Part shown: positions 25,134 through 34,045 of the stretch, one piece after another | How positions within the stretch are numbered: the stretch's first letter is position 1 | How the letters are laid out: each line of letters begins with the position of its first letter | DNA from: Kaistia soli DSM 19436 | Lineage (GTDB): Bacteria > Pseudomonadota > Alphaproteobacteria > Rhizobiales > Kaistiaceae | Direction: 5' to 3' | Assembly (NCBI RefSeq): GCF_900129325.1 | Contig: NZ_FQUP01000002.1 | Coordinates: 574,668-638,667 of the forward strand | Length of the DNA: 64,000 nt | Notes under the pieces: model-generated | Databases searched by the model: none | What the model saw: the letters and a program-made list of their open reading frames with translations, nothing else | What the model was told of the DNA's origin: nothing | Made by a program: the position numbers and the translations under genes

Positions 25134-25998
25134 TGTCGCCGTTCCCAGCGGCGCCGTCTTCACCGGCGCCGCGACAGAGAAACGCGCCGTGCGCATCGCG
25201 CTGACAACGGTCGCGCTCGTCTTTCTCGCCATCTTCCTGCTGCTGCCGCTCGTCAGCGTCTTCTATGAGGCGTTCCGCTCGGGCTTCGGCGTGTTCCTGA
25301 AGGCGATCAGCGATCGCGACACGCTCGCCGCAGTCCGCTTGACGGTGCTGGTCGCCGCGGTGTCGGTCCCGGCCAATCTCATCTTCGGCCTCGCCGCGTC
25401 CTGGGCGATCGCCAAATACGAGTTCCGCGGCAAGAGCTTCCTGATCACGTTGATCGACCTGCCCTTCTCCGTCTCGCCGGTGACGTCCGGGCTTATCTAT
25501 GTGCTGCTGTTCGGAGCGCATGGCTATCTCGGGCCGTTCCTGCAGAGCCACGGCATCCAGGTCATCTTCGCAGTGCCTGGCATCGTGCTGGCGACGATCT
25601 TCGTCACGTTCCCGTTCATCGCCCGCGAGCTGATCCCGATCATGCAGGCGCAGGGGACGCAGGACGAGGAAGCGGCGCTGTCGCTGGGTGCCAGCGGCTG
25701 GCGGGTGTTCTTCCGCGTGACACTGCCCAACGTCAAATGGGCGCTGCTCTATGGCGTCCTGCTCTGCAATGCCCGCGCCATGGGCGAGTTCGGCGCCGTC
25801 TCGGTGGTGTCGGGCCATATTCGCGGCAAGACCAACACCATGCCGCTGCAGGTCGAAATCCTTTACAACGAATATAGCTACCAGGCGGCGTTCGGCGTCG
25901 CATCGCTGCTGGCGCTGCTGGCGCTCGTGACGCTCATCATCAAGACGGTCTTGGAGTGGCGCTATGCCGAAGAGATCGCTGCCACGCGCCGCCACTGA
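25126..25998 (+). CDS. cysW: Sulfate ABC transporter permease CysW
   Basis: The 290-residue permease partner of CysT has six predicted membrane helices and the loop [27 protein letters not shown], followed by [19 protein letters not shown], characteristic of CysW. ATG 25126 is chosen because a CGGAGG site lies 9 bases upstream, inside the cysT coding region. A longer frame beginning at 25024 lies wholly inside cysT and does not resemble the family. cysA begins 10 bases after its stop. Confidence 0.95.
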   Translation: MADVAVPSGAVFTGAATEKRAVRIALTTVALVFLAIFLLLPLVSVFYEAFRSGFGVFLKAISDRDTLAAVRLTVLVAAVSVPANLIFGLAASWAIAKYEFRGKSFLITLIDLPFSVSPVTSGLIYVLLFGAHGYLGPFLQSHGIQVIFAVPGIVLATIFVTFPFIARELIPIMQAQGTQDEEAALSLGASGWRVFFRVTLPNVKWALLYGVLLCNARAMGEFGAVSVVSGHIRGKTNTMPLQVEILYNEYSYQAAFGVASLLALLALVTLIIKTVLEWRYAEEIAATRRH

Positions 25999-26008
25999 GG
26001 TGATATCC

Positions 26009-27100
26009 ATGAACGCGATGACAGAGTTCGCGGACGACCAGTCGATTGCGCTCGGCGCACCCGTTGGCGTGACGATCGAGAACGTCGCCAAGGATTTCGG
26101 TGATTCGCCGGCCCTGCACGGCGTCTCGCTCGACGTCCATGCCGGCGAGCTCGTGGCGCTGCTCGGCCCATCGGGCTCCGGCAAGACGACGCTGCTGCGT
26201 ATCCTTGCCGGGCTCGAGGCGCCGTCGTCCGGCCGCGTGTTGTTCGGCGGCGAGGACACGCTCGGCCTGCCGGTCCAGGATCGCAATATCGGCTTCGTGT
26301 TCCAGCATTACGCGCTGTTCCGCCATATGACGGTGTTCGACAACATCGCCTTCGGGCTCACCGTGCGCCGGCGTCGCGACCGGCCGGCTTCGGCCGAGAT
26401 CCGGCGGCGCGTGCTGCATCTGCTCGATCTCGTCCAGCTGTCGGGGTTCGAAAAGCGCTATCCGGCCCAGCTTTCAGGCGGTCAGCGCCAGCGCGTTGCG
26501 CTCGCGCGGGCTCTTGCCATCGAGCCGCGTCTTCTGCTGCTCGACGAGCCCTTCGGTGCGCTCGACGCGCAAGTGCGCCGCGATCTGCGCCGCTGGCTGC
26601 GCGAAATCCACGATCGCACCGGCCATACGACCTTCTTCGTCACGCACGACCAGGAAGAGGCGCTGGAACTCGCCGACCGCATCGTCGTGATGTCGAAGGG
26701 GCGCATCGAGCAGGTCGGCTCCGCCGACGACATCTATGACCGTCCGGCAAGCCCGTTCGTGTTCTCCTTCATCGGCGAATCCTCGCTTCTGCCGGTCGAG
26801 ATCACCGATGGCACGGTGCTGGTCGATGGGGCGCCGTCGGGCCTTTCCTTCGGTGAAACCGGCACGCGCCCGGCAACGCTCGGCTTCCGTCCGCACGACG
26901 TCACGCTCGTCTCGGATGACGGCCCGGCGATCCGCGGCCGCGTCGTCGCGGAGCGCCGCCATGGTGCGCGCCGCCGCTTGGAACTGCAGGTCGGTCCAAA
27001 GCAGCTTCGGGCCGAGATCGATGTCGAGGTCGAGGCCAGCCGGGCGATCGGCAGCCTCGTGGCCTTCCAGCCCGAGCGCTGGCGAATCTTCCCGGCCTGA
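26009..27100 (+). CDS. cysA: Sulfate/thiosulfate ABC transporter ATP-binding protein CysA
   Basis: The 363-residue ATPase has Walker [10 protein letters not shown], signature [15 protein letters not shown], Walker [14 protein letters not shown] and the switch His in [11 protein letters not shown]. The C-terminal 110 residues are a TOBE-like regulatory domain ([13 protein letters not shown]). It powers sulfate uptake through CysTW. ATG 26009 has TGAGGTGA upstream. A start three codons later is possible. It ends the operon. No clear terminator follows, only a palindromic repeat at 27133-27195. Confidence 0.95.
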   Translation: MNAMTEFADDQSIALGAPVGVTIENVAKDFGDSPALHGVSLDVHAGELVALLGPSGSGKTTLLRILAGLEAPSSGRVLFGGEDTLGLPVQDRNIGFVFQHYALFRHMTVFDNIAFGLTVRRRRDRPASAEIRRRVLHLLDLVQLSGFEKRYPAQLSGGQRQRVALARALAIEPRLLLLDEPFGALDAQVRRDLRRWLREIHDRTGHTTFFVTHDQEEALELADRIVVMSKGRIEQVGSADDIYDRPASPFVFSFIGESSLLPVEITDGTVLVDGAPSGLSFGETGTRPATLGFRPHDVTLVSDDGPAIRGRVVAERRHGARRRLELQVGPKQLRAEIDVEVEASRAIGSLVAFQPERWRIFPA

Positions 27101-27132
27101 CGGATTCTGCCTTCACCTCAAAGAACGTCTGC

Positions 27133-27195
27133 GCTCTAAAGCATCGGACCGAAAAGTGGGATCCGATTTTCGGAATAATCTGATGCGAAAGCAAA
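27133..27195. repeat. Rhizobial-type intergenic palindromic repeat
   Basis: The element has nested arms: GCATC (27141-27145) with GATGC (27182-27186), and CCGAAAA (27149-27155) with TTTTCGG (27167-27173). The core CCGAAAAGTGG...CCGATTTTCGG resembles a palindromic repeat found in many copies between genes of Rhizobium and Mesorhizobium relatives. It is the only copy seen in this window. Its role is unknown. It could form a hairpin in the RNA between cysA and the lyxose isomerase gene. Confidence 0.65.
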
Positions 27196-27201
27196 CAACT
27201 G

Positions 27202-27239
27202 GATCGCCACTTGTGCGTCCGATAGGACGCTTGGCGATC
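27202..27239. other. Nested hairpin upstream of the lyxose isomerase gene
   Basis: Outer arms GATCGCCA (27202-27209) and TGGCGATC (27232-27239) enclose inner arms GCGTCC (27215-27220) and GGACGC (27225-27230) around a GATA loop. The inner side has an asymmetric CTTGT bulge. No T-run follows, so this is not a typical terminator. It begins 7 bases after the preceding repeat and ends 53 bases before the start codon at 27293. It may be a leader structure or part of the repeat element. Confidence 0.45.
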
Positions 27240-27292
27240 GAGTTGCGCCGCCGGCGCAGAATGCTGGCAGAGGCTTGGGAGGAGACGTTCAA

Positions 27293-27982
27293 ATGAAGCG
27301 TTCGCGGGTCAACGAGATCATGGAGCAGGCGGACGAGTTCATCCGCTCGTTCGGCTTTCTGCTCCCGCCCTTTGCCTATTGGAGCCCCGAGCAATTCAAG
27401 GTCAATCAGGCCAAGGCCAGGGGCATCATCGACGCGCGCCTCGGCTGGGACATAACGGATTTCGGTCAGCAGAAGTTCGACGAACTCGGTCTCTTCCTGT
27501 TCACCGTGCGCAACGGCAATCAGGCCGATCTCGCGACTGGTCGCGGCATGCTCTATGCCGAGAAGATCATGATCTCGCGCCAGGATCAGGTAACGCCGAT
27601 GCACCGGCACCATCTGAAGGCCGAGGACATCATCAATCGCGGCGGCGGCACGCTGACGCTCGAACTGTTCATGCCGGACGCCGAAGGCAATATCGACCGC
27701 AAGGCCGACGTGCATGTGCCGACCGACGGCGTCGCCCGGACCATGCCGGCCGGCAGCAAGCTTCGTCTCGAACCGGGCGAAAGCGTCACGCTGCTGCCCG
27801 GCGTCTGGCATGCCTTCTGGGGTGAGGGCGCCGACGTGCTGATCGGCGAGGTCTCGACGGTCAATGACGACCTGACCGATAATGTCTTCGCCGAGCCGAT
27901 CGGCCGTTTCGCCGCTATCGAGGAAGACGAGCCGCCGACCCATCTCCTCGTCGCCGACTACGGCATCTGGCTGAAGGATTGA
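27293..27982 (+). CDS. D-lyxose ketol-isomerase (COG3822)
   Basis: The 229-residue cupin-fold protein is recognisable by MKRSRVNEIMEQADEFIRSFGFLLPPFAYWSPE and by the metal-binding cupin motif MHRHHLKAEDIINRGGG (two His and a Glu), with the second His in PGVWHAFWGE. Members convert D-lyxose to D-xylulose, and some also D-mannose to D-fructose, using Mn or another divalent metal. ATG 27293 is used because GGGAGGAG lies upstream. A small ABM-fold gene follows after 25 bases and is probably co-transcribed. No lyxose transporter is adjacent. The FGGY kinase that could take xylulose is 9 kb away. Confidence 0.87.
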   Translation: MKRSRVNEIMEQADEFIRSFGFLLPPFAYWSPEQFKVNQAKARGIIDARLGWDITDFGQQKFDELGLFLFTVRNGNQADLATGRGMLYAEKIMISRQDQVTPMHRHHLKAEDIINRGGGTLTLELFMPDAEGNIDRKADVHVPTDGVARTMPAGSKLRLEPGESVTLLPGVWHAFWGEGADVLIGEVSTVNDDLTDNVFAEPIGRFAAIEEDEPPTHLLVADYGIWLKD

Positions 27983-28007
27983 GCCAGACTATCTGGAGGA
28001 GTCGGCG

Positions 28008-28325
28008 ATGATCGTGCGAATAGCTGAACTGGAGATCGAGCCGGTCCATCTCGACCGGTACCGGATCCTGCTCGCCGAGGAGATCGAGCTATCCATCGCT
28101 CGCGAGGCAGGGGTGCTTGCCCTTCAGGCGGTATCCCTGAAGGGCGAGCCCGCCCAGATCCGCATCCTCGAAGTCTATGCGGACCAGCAGGCTTATGAGG
28201 ATCATCTGCGGTCGCCGCATTTTCTCAGCTACAAGGCGGAGACCGCCGGCATGGTCCGCGCCCTGCATCTCGTCGAGACGGATCCGATCCGCCTGGCCGT
28301 GAAAGGCCAGTTGCCGGACAAATAG
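28008..28325 (+). CDS. Antibiotic biosynthesis monooxygenase (ABM) family protein
   Basis: The 105-residue ferredoxin-like ABM-fold protein has the pattern VRIAELEIEPVHLDRYRILLAEEIELSIAREAGVLALQA and RILEVYADQQAYEDHLRSPHFLSYK, typical of the YgiN/putative quinol monooxygenase group. ABM proteins act on quinols, haem or small aromatics without a cofactor, and many have no assigned substrate. It follows the lyxose isomerase gene closely and ends 3 bases before the convergent siderophore-interacting protein gene. Confidence 0.8.
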   Translation: MIVRIAELEIEPVHLDRYRILLAEEIELSIAREAGVLALQAVSLKGEPAQIRILEVYADQQAYEDHLRSPHFLSYKAETAGMVRALHLVETDPIRLAVKGQLPDK

Positions 28326-28328
28326 CGG

Positions 28329-29105
28329 TTAATCCTCGATGCGCTCATGGGCGTCGGCCTCGCCGCGCTTCCAATAGCCGGCGGCCTTGATGGAGGCCTT
28401 GGGATGGCCGCGCTCGGCGATACGTGCCTTGAGTGCGCGGGCGACGGTCGATTCGGCGGCGATGAAGACGAAGCCGTCGCCCGTCGGCAGCGCCTGCGAG
28501 TCGAGCAGCCTAAGCAGCGTCGCCGCGTCGTCGCCACCATCGACATCGCGTTCCGCCCAGAGGCCGGTCCAGAGGGCGCTGGTCGCAAAGGCCTGACGTT
28601 CCGCCCGGCTCCCGATGGCAACCGCCGTGAGAACCGGGACACCGGCGCGCAGGCCTTCGACCCAGCGGCCGATGGCTGGCAATGCGGTTTCGTCGCCGAT
28701 CAGCCAGTACCAATCAAAGTCATCTGGCACGACCGCCGAGCCGCGCGGGCCGCCGATCTCGAGCGTCGCGCCCGGCTCCGCGATGGCTGCCCAACTCGTC
28801 GCCGGTCCCGCCTCGTGCAGCGCAAAGTCGATGACGATCGTTCCGGCCGCGACGTTGAAGGCGCGCGGCGTGAAATCGCGCATCGCCGTGCCGCCCGCTG
28901 TGTCGGCGAAGAACAGCTTGATGTGATCGTCGGCGCCGAGGCTCGCGAAGCCTTCCATATCTCCGGCAAGATGGACGCGCTTCATGCGCGGCGTCAGCAT
29001 CTTTGTCGCGGTGACAGTCAGCGCGCGGCGCCGGGTCTCGTGCCGCACGCGACGGATCGTATGCGGCAGAACAGTCTCTTCAGGGCGGGCAGTCGTTTCA
29101 GTCAT
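28329..29105 (-). CDS. Siderophore-interacting protein (FAD/NADPH ferric reductase)
   Basis: The 258-residue SIP-family flavoprotein contains the FAD-binding FTPRAFN motif (usually YTxR) near residue 78 and ATSWAAIAEPGATLEIGGPRGS. The NAD(P)H-binding C-terminal region has WYWLIGDETALPAIGRWVE and FIAAESTVARALK. SIPs such as ViuB and YqjH reduce ferric siderophores in the cytoplasm to release iron. A 20-base perfect palindrome lies 14 bases upstream of the start, suggesting repression. It follows the DHA2 exporter gene on the same strand after 84 bases. Confidence 0.9.
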   Translation of the reverse strand: MTETTARPEETVLPHTIRRVRHETRRRALTVTATKMLTPRMKRVHLAGDMEGFASLGADDHIKLFFADTAGGTAMRDFTPRAFNVAAGTIVIDFALHEAGPATSWAAIAEPGATLEIGGPRGSAVVPDDFDWYWLIGDETALPAIGRWVEGLRAGVPVLTAVAIGSRAERQAFATSALWTGLWAERDVDGGDDAATLLRLLDSQALPTGDGFVFIAAESTVARALKARIAERGHPKASIKAAGYWKRGEADAHERIED

Positions 29106-29118
29106 TCCATCATCCGTG

Positions 29119-29138
29119 TCTTACGATATGTCGTAAGA
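29119..29138. promoter_or_regulatory. 20-bp palindromic operator upstream of the siderophore-interacting protein gene
   Basis: TCTTACGATATGTCGTAAGA is a perfect dyad of 8-bp arms around TATG. It lies 14 bases before the start codon of the SIP gene. Its position and symmetry fit a repressor site. In enterobacteria the SIP gene yqjH is controlled by the PadR-type repressor YqjI, but no PadR gene is in this window, so the binder is unknown. Confidence 0.6.
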
Positions 29139-29189
29139 TACATATGACATTGACTGGCTGCAATCCCGTCCGTTTCATGGGCCCGCGTA

Positions 29190-30947
29190 TCAACGTGCCG
29201 CGATCGAAGCCTCCGCGTCGCCTGCCGGGCGCGGCACATGGCCGTGCACATGCAGCGGCACCTGATGCTCATGCACATATTTCCCGCCGGCGAGCCATGA
29301 TGCGGCGGCAGCCAGGAGATTGAGGATCATCGAAAATGAGAAGGCGAACACCAGTCCGTGCATGAAGGGGCCGGCCAGGAGATGCGGGAAGAAGGTCTTT
29401 CCAGTGATCTCGGCGGCGTTGGGCAGGCTCGCCAGCATGCCCGGCGGCAGCAACTCGCCCATCGGGTTATAGCCGAGGAAGGCCGCGAAGAGGCTCGCCA
29501 CCGCCGGCGCCGAAGCGACGTGATGCGCAACCGCCTCCGGGACGTTCTGTGCGATCAGTGCCGCCTCCATCGAGGCGGGAAGCTGCTCGGTCAGCCCGAC
29601 GATCATCAGGCTGAAGAAGATGCCGATCGAAAGGACCTGCCCGGCATTGAGCGTCGTCGCACGCATGCCCGCTGCCTGGCCGCGTTCGGCGGGCGGCACG
29701 GAGTTCATGATCGCCGTCGAATTGGGCGCGACGAAGAGACCCGAGCCGAGGCCGTTCAGGAACAGGAGGAAGGCGAAGACCGGATAGTTGAAGTCCGGCG
29801 GGAGTTCCATCAAGGCGGCAAAGCTTGCCGCGCCAATCAGCATGCCGCCGACTGCGAAGGGCCGGGCGCCGTGATGATCGGAGAGCCAGCCCGAGACCGG
29901 CGTCGCCACGAGGAATCCGAGGGTCAGAGGCAGCATGAAGATGCCAGCCCAGAGCGGTGTCTCCTCGAAGGAATAGCCATGCAGCGGCAGCCAGATGCCT
30001 TGCAGCCAGATGATCAGCATGAATTGCAGGCCGCCGCGGCCGACGGCGGCGAAGAGGCTGGCGAGATTGCCGGCCGTGAAGGGGCGGATGCGGAACAGCG
30101 CCAGATCGAACATCGGGAAGGCGGTTCGGCTCTCGATGACGAGGAAGGCGACGATCAGTGCGAGGCCGACGCCGATCAGCGTCATGACCTCCGGACTGGT
30201 CCAGGCCATGGCGTGGCTGCCATAGGGCTGAATGCCCTCGGTGATGCCGATCAGGATCAGGATGAGGCCGATGCCGAAGGTGAAATTGCCGGCCCAGTCG
30301 ATAGGACGATGGCGCGGGGCGGCACGATCCTTGAGTTTCCAGTAGGCCCAGGCCGTTCCGACGACACCGAAGGGGACGTTGATCCAGAAGACGAGCCGCC
30401 AGTCGATATCGGCGAGCAGGCCGCCGATCAGCAGACCGATGAATGAGCCGCCGATCGCCGCAATGGTGTTGATGCCGAGCGCGAGGCCGCGCTGCTCGGT
30501 CGGGAAGGCATCCGTGAGGATGGCGGTCGAATTGGCCATCAGCATGGCGCCGCCGATGCCCTGCAGGATGCGCACGGTGATCAGATACCATGCGGCGAAG
30601 CTGCCATTGTCCGGCATCAGGCTGAGCGCGATCGCTGCGATCGTGAAGATCAGGAAGCCGAGATTGTAGATCCGCGCGCGGCCGAGGCTGTCGCCGAGGC
30701 GGCCGAAGGTGACGACCAGCACCGACGTCGCCACCATGTAGCCCATGATCGACCAGAGCAGGATGTTGACGTTGCCAGGCTCCAGCGGCTTCAGCCCGAT
30801 ACCGCGGAAGATCGCCGGCAGGCTGATCAGGAGGATCGAGCCGTTGATCGACGCGGCGAGCATGCCGAGCGTCGTGTTGCTGAGCGCGACCCACTTGTAG
30901 TGCGGGTCGCGCGCTGCTGCTTGCGGGCTGGAATTTGTGGTGGCCAT
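29190..30947 (-). CDS. MFS multidrug/siderophore exporter (DHA2, EmrB/QacA type)
   Basis: The 585-residue protein has about 14 hydrophobic helices, the DHA2 layout. Motif A is VTFGRLGDSLGRARIYNLGF after helix 2, and motif C-like glycines occur in GIGGAMLMANSTAIL and GLALGINTIAAIGGSFIGLLIGGLLAD. The C-terminal tail is His-rich (HEHQVPLHVHGHVPRP). Substrates of such proton-driven exporters are diverse. Placement 84 bases before a siderophore-reductase gene suggests siderophore or metal-chelate export, which is an inference. Its ATG has a CAGGATCAG site. A 24-base dyad lies 70 bases upstream. Confidence 0.88.
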   Translation of the reverse strand: MATTNSSPQAAARDPHYKWVALSNTTLGMLAASINGSILLISLPAIFRGIGLKPLEPGNVNILLWSIMGYMVATSVLVVTFGRLGDSLGRARIYNLGFLIFTIAAIALSLMPDNGSFAAWYLITVRILQGIGGAMLMANSTAILTDAFPTEQRGLALGINTIAAIGGSFIGLLIGGLLADIDWRLVFWINVPFGVVGTAWAYWKLKDRAAPRHRPIDWAGNFTFGIGLILILIGITEGIQPYGSHAMAWTSPEVMTLIGVGLALIVAFLVIESRTAFPMFDLALFRIRPFTAGNLASLFAAVGRGGLQFMLIIWLQGIWLPLHGYSFEETPLWAGIFMLPLTLGFLVATPVSGWLSDHHGARPFAVGGMLIGAASFAALMELPPDFNYPVFAFLLFLNGLGSGLFVAPNSTAIMNSVPPAERGQAAGMRATTLNAGQVLSIGIFFSLMIVGLTEQLPASMEAALIAQNVPEAVAHHVASAPAVASLFAAFLGYNPMGELLPPGMLASLPNAAEITGKTFFPHLLAGPFMHGLVFAFSFSMILNLLAAAASWLAGGKYVHEHQVPLHVHGHVPRPAGDAEASIAAR

Positions 30948-31017
30948 GGCGCTGATCCTGCCGGAGCGCAGGCCGCGCCGGGGTGGGGGCGGGCCGCGCG
31001 TCCGGAATTTGATATGT

Positions 31018-31041
31018 AACGCTTATCATAAGTAAAGCGTT
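31018..31041. promoter_or_regulatory. Nested palindrome upstream of the DHA2 exporter gene
   Basis: AACGCTT (31018-31024) and AAGCGTT (31035-31041) are perfect arms separated by 10 bases. An 11-base palindrome CTTATCATAAG (31022-31032) overlaps the first arm. The site lies 70 bases upstream of the exporter start in an A/T-rich patch, where a TetR- or MarR-type repressor site would be expected. No regulator gene is adjacent. Confidence 0.5.
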
Positions 31042-31130
31042 GCATCAGGATATAGCCGGGCTAAGCAGCCTGGCAAGCGCGACAAAGCGCGCCGGACGAC
31101 CGCGCTTCGGCCGCCGGCGCCGGGTGAGGC

Positions 31131-31439
31131 TCAGGCCCCGATCACCGCCTCGAAGCCCTCGAAGACGGGGTGGCCGAGGAACATCGGCTTGCGGTCGCCG
31201 GCGCCCTGATGCGCCTTGCGGAACTGCTCCGATTTCGTCCAAGCGACGAAGTGGTCGCGCGTCTGCCAGATCGTGTGCGAGGCGTAGAGCGTGTGGTCGT
31301 CGCCCTCGGGGCCCTTCAGGAGGTGGAAGTCGACAAAGCCTTCGAGTTCATCGAGATGACGGTCGCGATTGCGCCAGACCTCCTCGAATGCGGCCTCGGA
31401 GCCCTTGCTGACCTTGAAGCGGTTCATGGCGATGAACAT
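31131..31439 (-). CDS. Putative haem-degrading monooxygenase (HmuQ/IsdG-like, ABM fold)
   Basis: The 102-residue ABM-fold protein begins MFIAMNRFKVSKGSEAAFEEVWRNRD, with the Asn, the Trp-containing helix and a later SHTIWQTRDHFVAWTKSEQFRKAHQ typical of IsdG/HmoA/HmuQ-type haem oxygenases. It follows the haem receptor gene on the same strand after 152 bases. In Bradyrhizobium, HmuQ/HmuD near the haem uptake locus open the haem ring to release iron. A general ABM function cannot be excluded. The start has a GAAGG ribosome site. Confidence 0.75.
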   Translation of the reverse strand: MFIAMNRFKVSKGSEAAFEEVWRNRDRHLDELEGFVDFHLLKGPEGDDHTLYASHTIWQTRDHFVAWTKSEQFRKAHQGAGDRKPMFLGHPVFEGFEAVIGA

Positions 31440-31498
31440 GGACGGTGACCTTCTTTTGCGTGCCGTTCGGGTACGTGGGCGTGATGCGCCGGGATTTG

Positions 31499-31540
31499 GG
31501 AAAAGATGAGGAGGGAGGCTCCGGGGAGCACTCCCTCCTC
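31499..31540 (-). terminator. Rho-independent terminator of the haem receptor gene
   Basis: A long stem of 10 bp (31508-31517 with 31531-31540) continues inward as GCTCC/GGAGC with one unpaired base. On the minus strand it is followed by ATCTTTTCCC. It lies just over 50 bases beyond the receptor stop codon and before the putative haem monooxygenase gene, which may therefore have its own promoter or depend on read-through. Confidence 0.8.
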
Positions 31541-31591
31541 GCGCCGGGCGGCGTCACCACACCGCCGACCGGCGTTCTCGTGCGGGAAGGA

Positions 31592-33865
31592 TCAGAACTG
31601 GTAGGTGAGGTTCACCTGGTAGTTCCGGCCCGGCTCGGAATAGAAATCGAGATTGCTGCTCGACGCCGTGACCGAGGTCGGGATGTCGAGATTGTTGAAG
31701 TAGGTCTCGTCGAAGAGATTGAAGACGCCGGCCTGGATGCGCACGCCCGGCAGCTTTGCCGGCTGCCACCACGCGGTCCAGTCGACGACGGCATAGGCCG
31801 GGGCCTGGAAGGAGGCCGAGGTCTGGGCGTTGTCGACGGCGGCGGTGACCAGCAGGTCGGTGCCCCACTCGACGTCGGCATAGCCGATACCGATGACGCC
31901 CTTCAGCGGCGGAACCGAGTCGAGATAGGTGTTGTCGTCGAGATTCTGGCCGACCATCCAGGCAAGCGAGCCCGACAGCTTCCAGTTCGGCGCGAACTTC
32001 CAGGCGCCGCGGGCCTCGATGCCGTAGATGTTGACGCTGTTGATGTTCACATATTCGCTGACGCCGAAGGGATATTCGGAGAGGTCGTAGCCGCGCTCCG
32101 CGGCTTCAGCCTTTGTGAGCTGCTGGCTGTCGATGAAGTTCTTGTAGAAGTTCGTGAAGGCCGAGATGCCGCCGCCGAGATGGTCGTCACCGAACTTGGT
32201 GCCGATCTCGTAGCCGGAGCCGGACTGGGCCTCGAGGTCCGGATTGCCGATCGAGAGATAGGCGCCCGGCCCGCCATAGGTGAGGTAGAGCTGGCCGGGC
32301 GTCGGCGCGGTATAGGCCTGCGCCCACTGCGCATAGAAGGACAGCTTGTCGGTCGCCTTCCAGGTGCCGAGCAGGCTCGGCGAGAACTTGGAGCCCGACG
32401 AGGTCTCCGGCAGGCCAATATAGGCCTCGTTGCCATTGCCATAGCCGGCCGTGGCCTGCGGCACCTGCTGGTACCAGTCGAAGCGCATTCCCGGCGTCAG
32501 GAAGAGGTTGTTGCCGAGCGCGATTTCGTCGCGGCCATAGATACCGAAGCTGGCGCCCTGAGCGTCAGGCATGTCGGCCTGGTTGGTGTGCAGCATCGAG
32601 CAGGGCGAGGTGGTGGCGTTCGGTGGGCAATTGTCCTTGCCGGCCGAATACTGGCTGGTGTCGGTCATGTAGAATTCGCCGCCCCAGGTGAAGCGGTTCT
32701 CGAAGCCACCGAGCGTCAGCGCCTTCTCGGCGAAGCCGTTGAGGCCGTATTCCTGCACCTGGTTGCTGTTCTGGCGCTGGTAGGGGCCGATGACGCTGGT
32801 CGAGCGATAGGCGTCGGTCGTGTTGTCGAGCTCGACATTCTGCCAGTAGAGGATCACCTGCGCCTTGTCGGCAAAGCCGCCGGGCTCGGGCGCCAGATAG
32901 TCATAAGTCAGCGAGAAGCGCTGGCGACGGGCTTCCTCTCCGGCCGTGTTGTTGCCCGGGCGATAATTGCCGGTCAGCGACTGGCTCGACATCATGTCGG
33001 TGGTGGAGTTCGCATGGAACATCTCACCCGTCAGCGTGAAGGTGTGACCGCCATCGACCCGCTGCGTCAGCTTGCCGAGCAGGCTGTACTGGTCGAAGTC
33101 CTCGGGATTGGCCTCGGTGCGCGTCGTGCCGTAGCCGCCGACATCGCCCATCGTCTCGGTCTCGTGGCCGGTCGTGTAGGAGCCTTGCACCAGCATGGAG
33201 GTGTCGCCGAAGCGGGCGGCGACGGCATCGCTGGTGGTGAAGGAGTTGTTGGCGCTGGAATAGAGGTTCTTCGTGATGAAGCCCCAGTTGCGGCCCTCGC
33301 GAATGACGTCGTCGGCTGAAAGCGTCGTCAGTGCGACGAGGCCGCCCATGGCGCCCGAACCGCCGATGCTCGAATCCGCGCCGCGCACGATGTCGATCGC
33401 GCTGAGCGCGTTGAAATCAAAGGTCGAGAGGCCACCGGTCACGCCGCGGGCATCGCCCGATCCAAGCCAGGGCAGGCGGATGCCGTCGATGGTGGTCAGG
33501 ACGTTGTTCTCGTCAAGGCCGCGCACATTGATCGAATTGTTGTCTGTCGAGAATCCGACGCCCGGCTCCGCGCGCTGACCGAAGGCCTGCCACGAATCGA
33601 TCATCCGGTTGGTGAGTTCCTGCTGCGTCGTCGTGGTGACGAGGGCCGTTCCGGCCTTGGCGGTGACGGCCGGCGACTGGTCGCCCGTCGTCGTGCCGGT
33701 GCCAGAGCCGCCTTGGACAACCACCGCGTCGAGCTGCACCGCGCCATCCTCGGTAGCTTGCTGAGCCTTGGCCTGCTGGGCCATGGCGCCGCCGGATGTC
33801 ATGGCCAGGCAGGCGAGGAAGGTCGAACCGGCCAGTAGCCGGACGTTCAGTCGCGCGATGCTCAT
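31592..33865 (-). CDS. hmuR: TonB-dependent haem/haemoglobin receptor
   Basis: The 757-residue outer-membrane receptor has a signal peptide (LLAGSTFLACLAMTSGGAMAQ), a TonB-box-like VQLDAVVVQ, and a plug domain with NSINVRGLDENNVLTTIDGIRLP and GGSGAMGGLVALTT. The barrel ends in aromatic NYQVNLTYQF, the expected C-terminal Phe. A degenerate FRAP/NPNL haem signature is seen as YTAP and NPDL. Family alternatives include a haemoglobin/transferrin receptor or a siderophore receptor. The adjacent hemP and hmuTUV genes favour haem. ATG 33865 follows GGGGGC. TTG 33877 is possible. It diverges from hemP. Confidence 0.9.
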   Translation of the reverse strand: MSIARLNVRLLAGSTFLACLAMTSGGAMAQQAKAQQATEDGAVQLDAVVVQGGSGTGTTTGDQSPAVTAKAGTALVTTTTQQELTNRMIDSWQAFGQRAEPGVGFSTDNNSINVRGLDENNVLTTIDGIRLPWLGSGDARGVTGGLSTFDFNALSAIDIVRGADSSIGGSGAMGGLVALTTLSADDVIREGRNWGFITKNLYSSANNSFTTSDAVAARFGDTSMLVQGSYTTGHETETMGDVGGYGTTRTEANPEDFDQYSLLGKLTQRVDGGHTFTLTGEMFHANSTTDMMSSQSLTGNYRPGNNTAGEEARRQRFSLTYDYLAPEPGGFADKAQVILYWQNVELDNTTDAYRSTSVIGPYQRQNSNQVQEYGLNGFAEKALTLGGFENRFTWGGEFYMTDTSQYSAGKDNCPPNATTSPCSMLHTNQADMPDAQGASFGIYGRDEIALGNNLFLTPGMRFDWYQQVPQATAGYGNGNEAYIGLPETSSGSKFSPSLLGTWKATDKLSFYAQWAQAYTAPTPGQLYLTYGGPGAYLSIGNPDLEAQSGSGYEIGTKFGDDHLGGGISAFTNFYKNFIDSQQLTKAEAAERGYDLSEYPFGVSEYVNINSVNIYGIEARGAWKFAPNWKLSGSLAWMVGQNLDDNTYLDSVPPLKGVIGIGYADVEWGTDLLVTAAVDNAQTSASFQAPAYAVVDWTAWWQPAKLPGVRIQAGVFNLFDETYFNNLDIPTSVTASSSNLDFYSEPGRNYQVNLTYQF

Positions 33866-34045
33866 CAGAGCCCCCAATACGGAAGACGGGAAGCGCCTGG
33901 CTGGCTGTCGCGGTCGCGGCTCGGGGCTGCGGACGAACTGGCGGGCTCGGCATGACCGCCCGCCGCGCAGAAGCGGCAGACGGCGGATTCGAAATTTGAT
34001 CGTTGCGATCCATAGAAAAGGTGATTATGGCAGTCAAGTAATTAG

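Noticed and set aside
23136-25232. A 698-codon minus-strand open frame opposite sbp and cysT
   Set aside because: The plus-strand genes are unambiguous sulfate transporter components. The minus-strand product is charged, repetitive and unlike any family.
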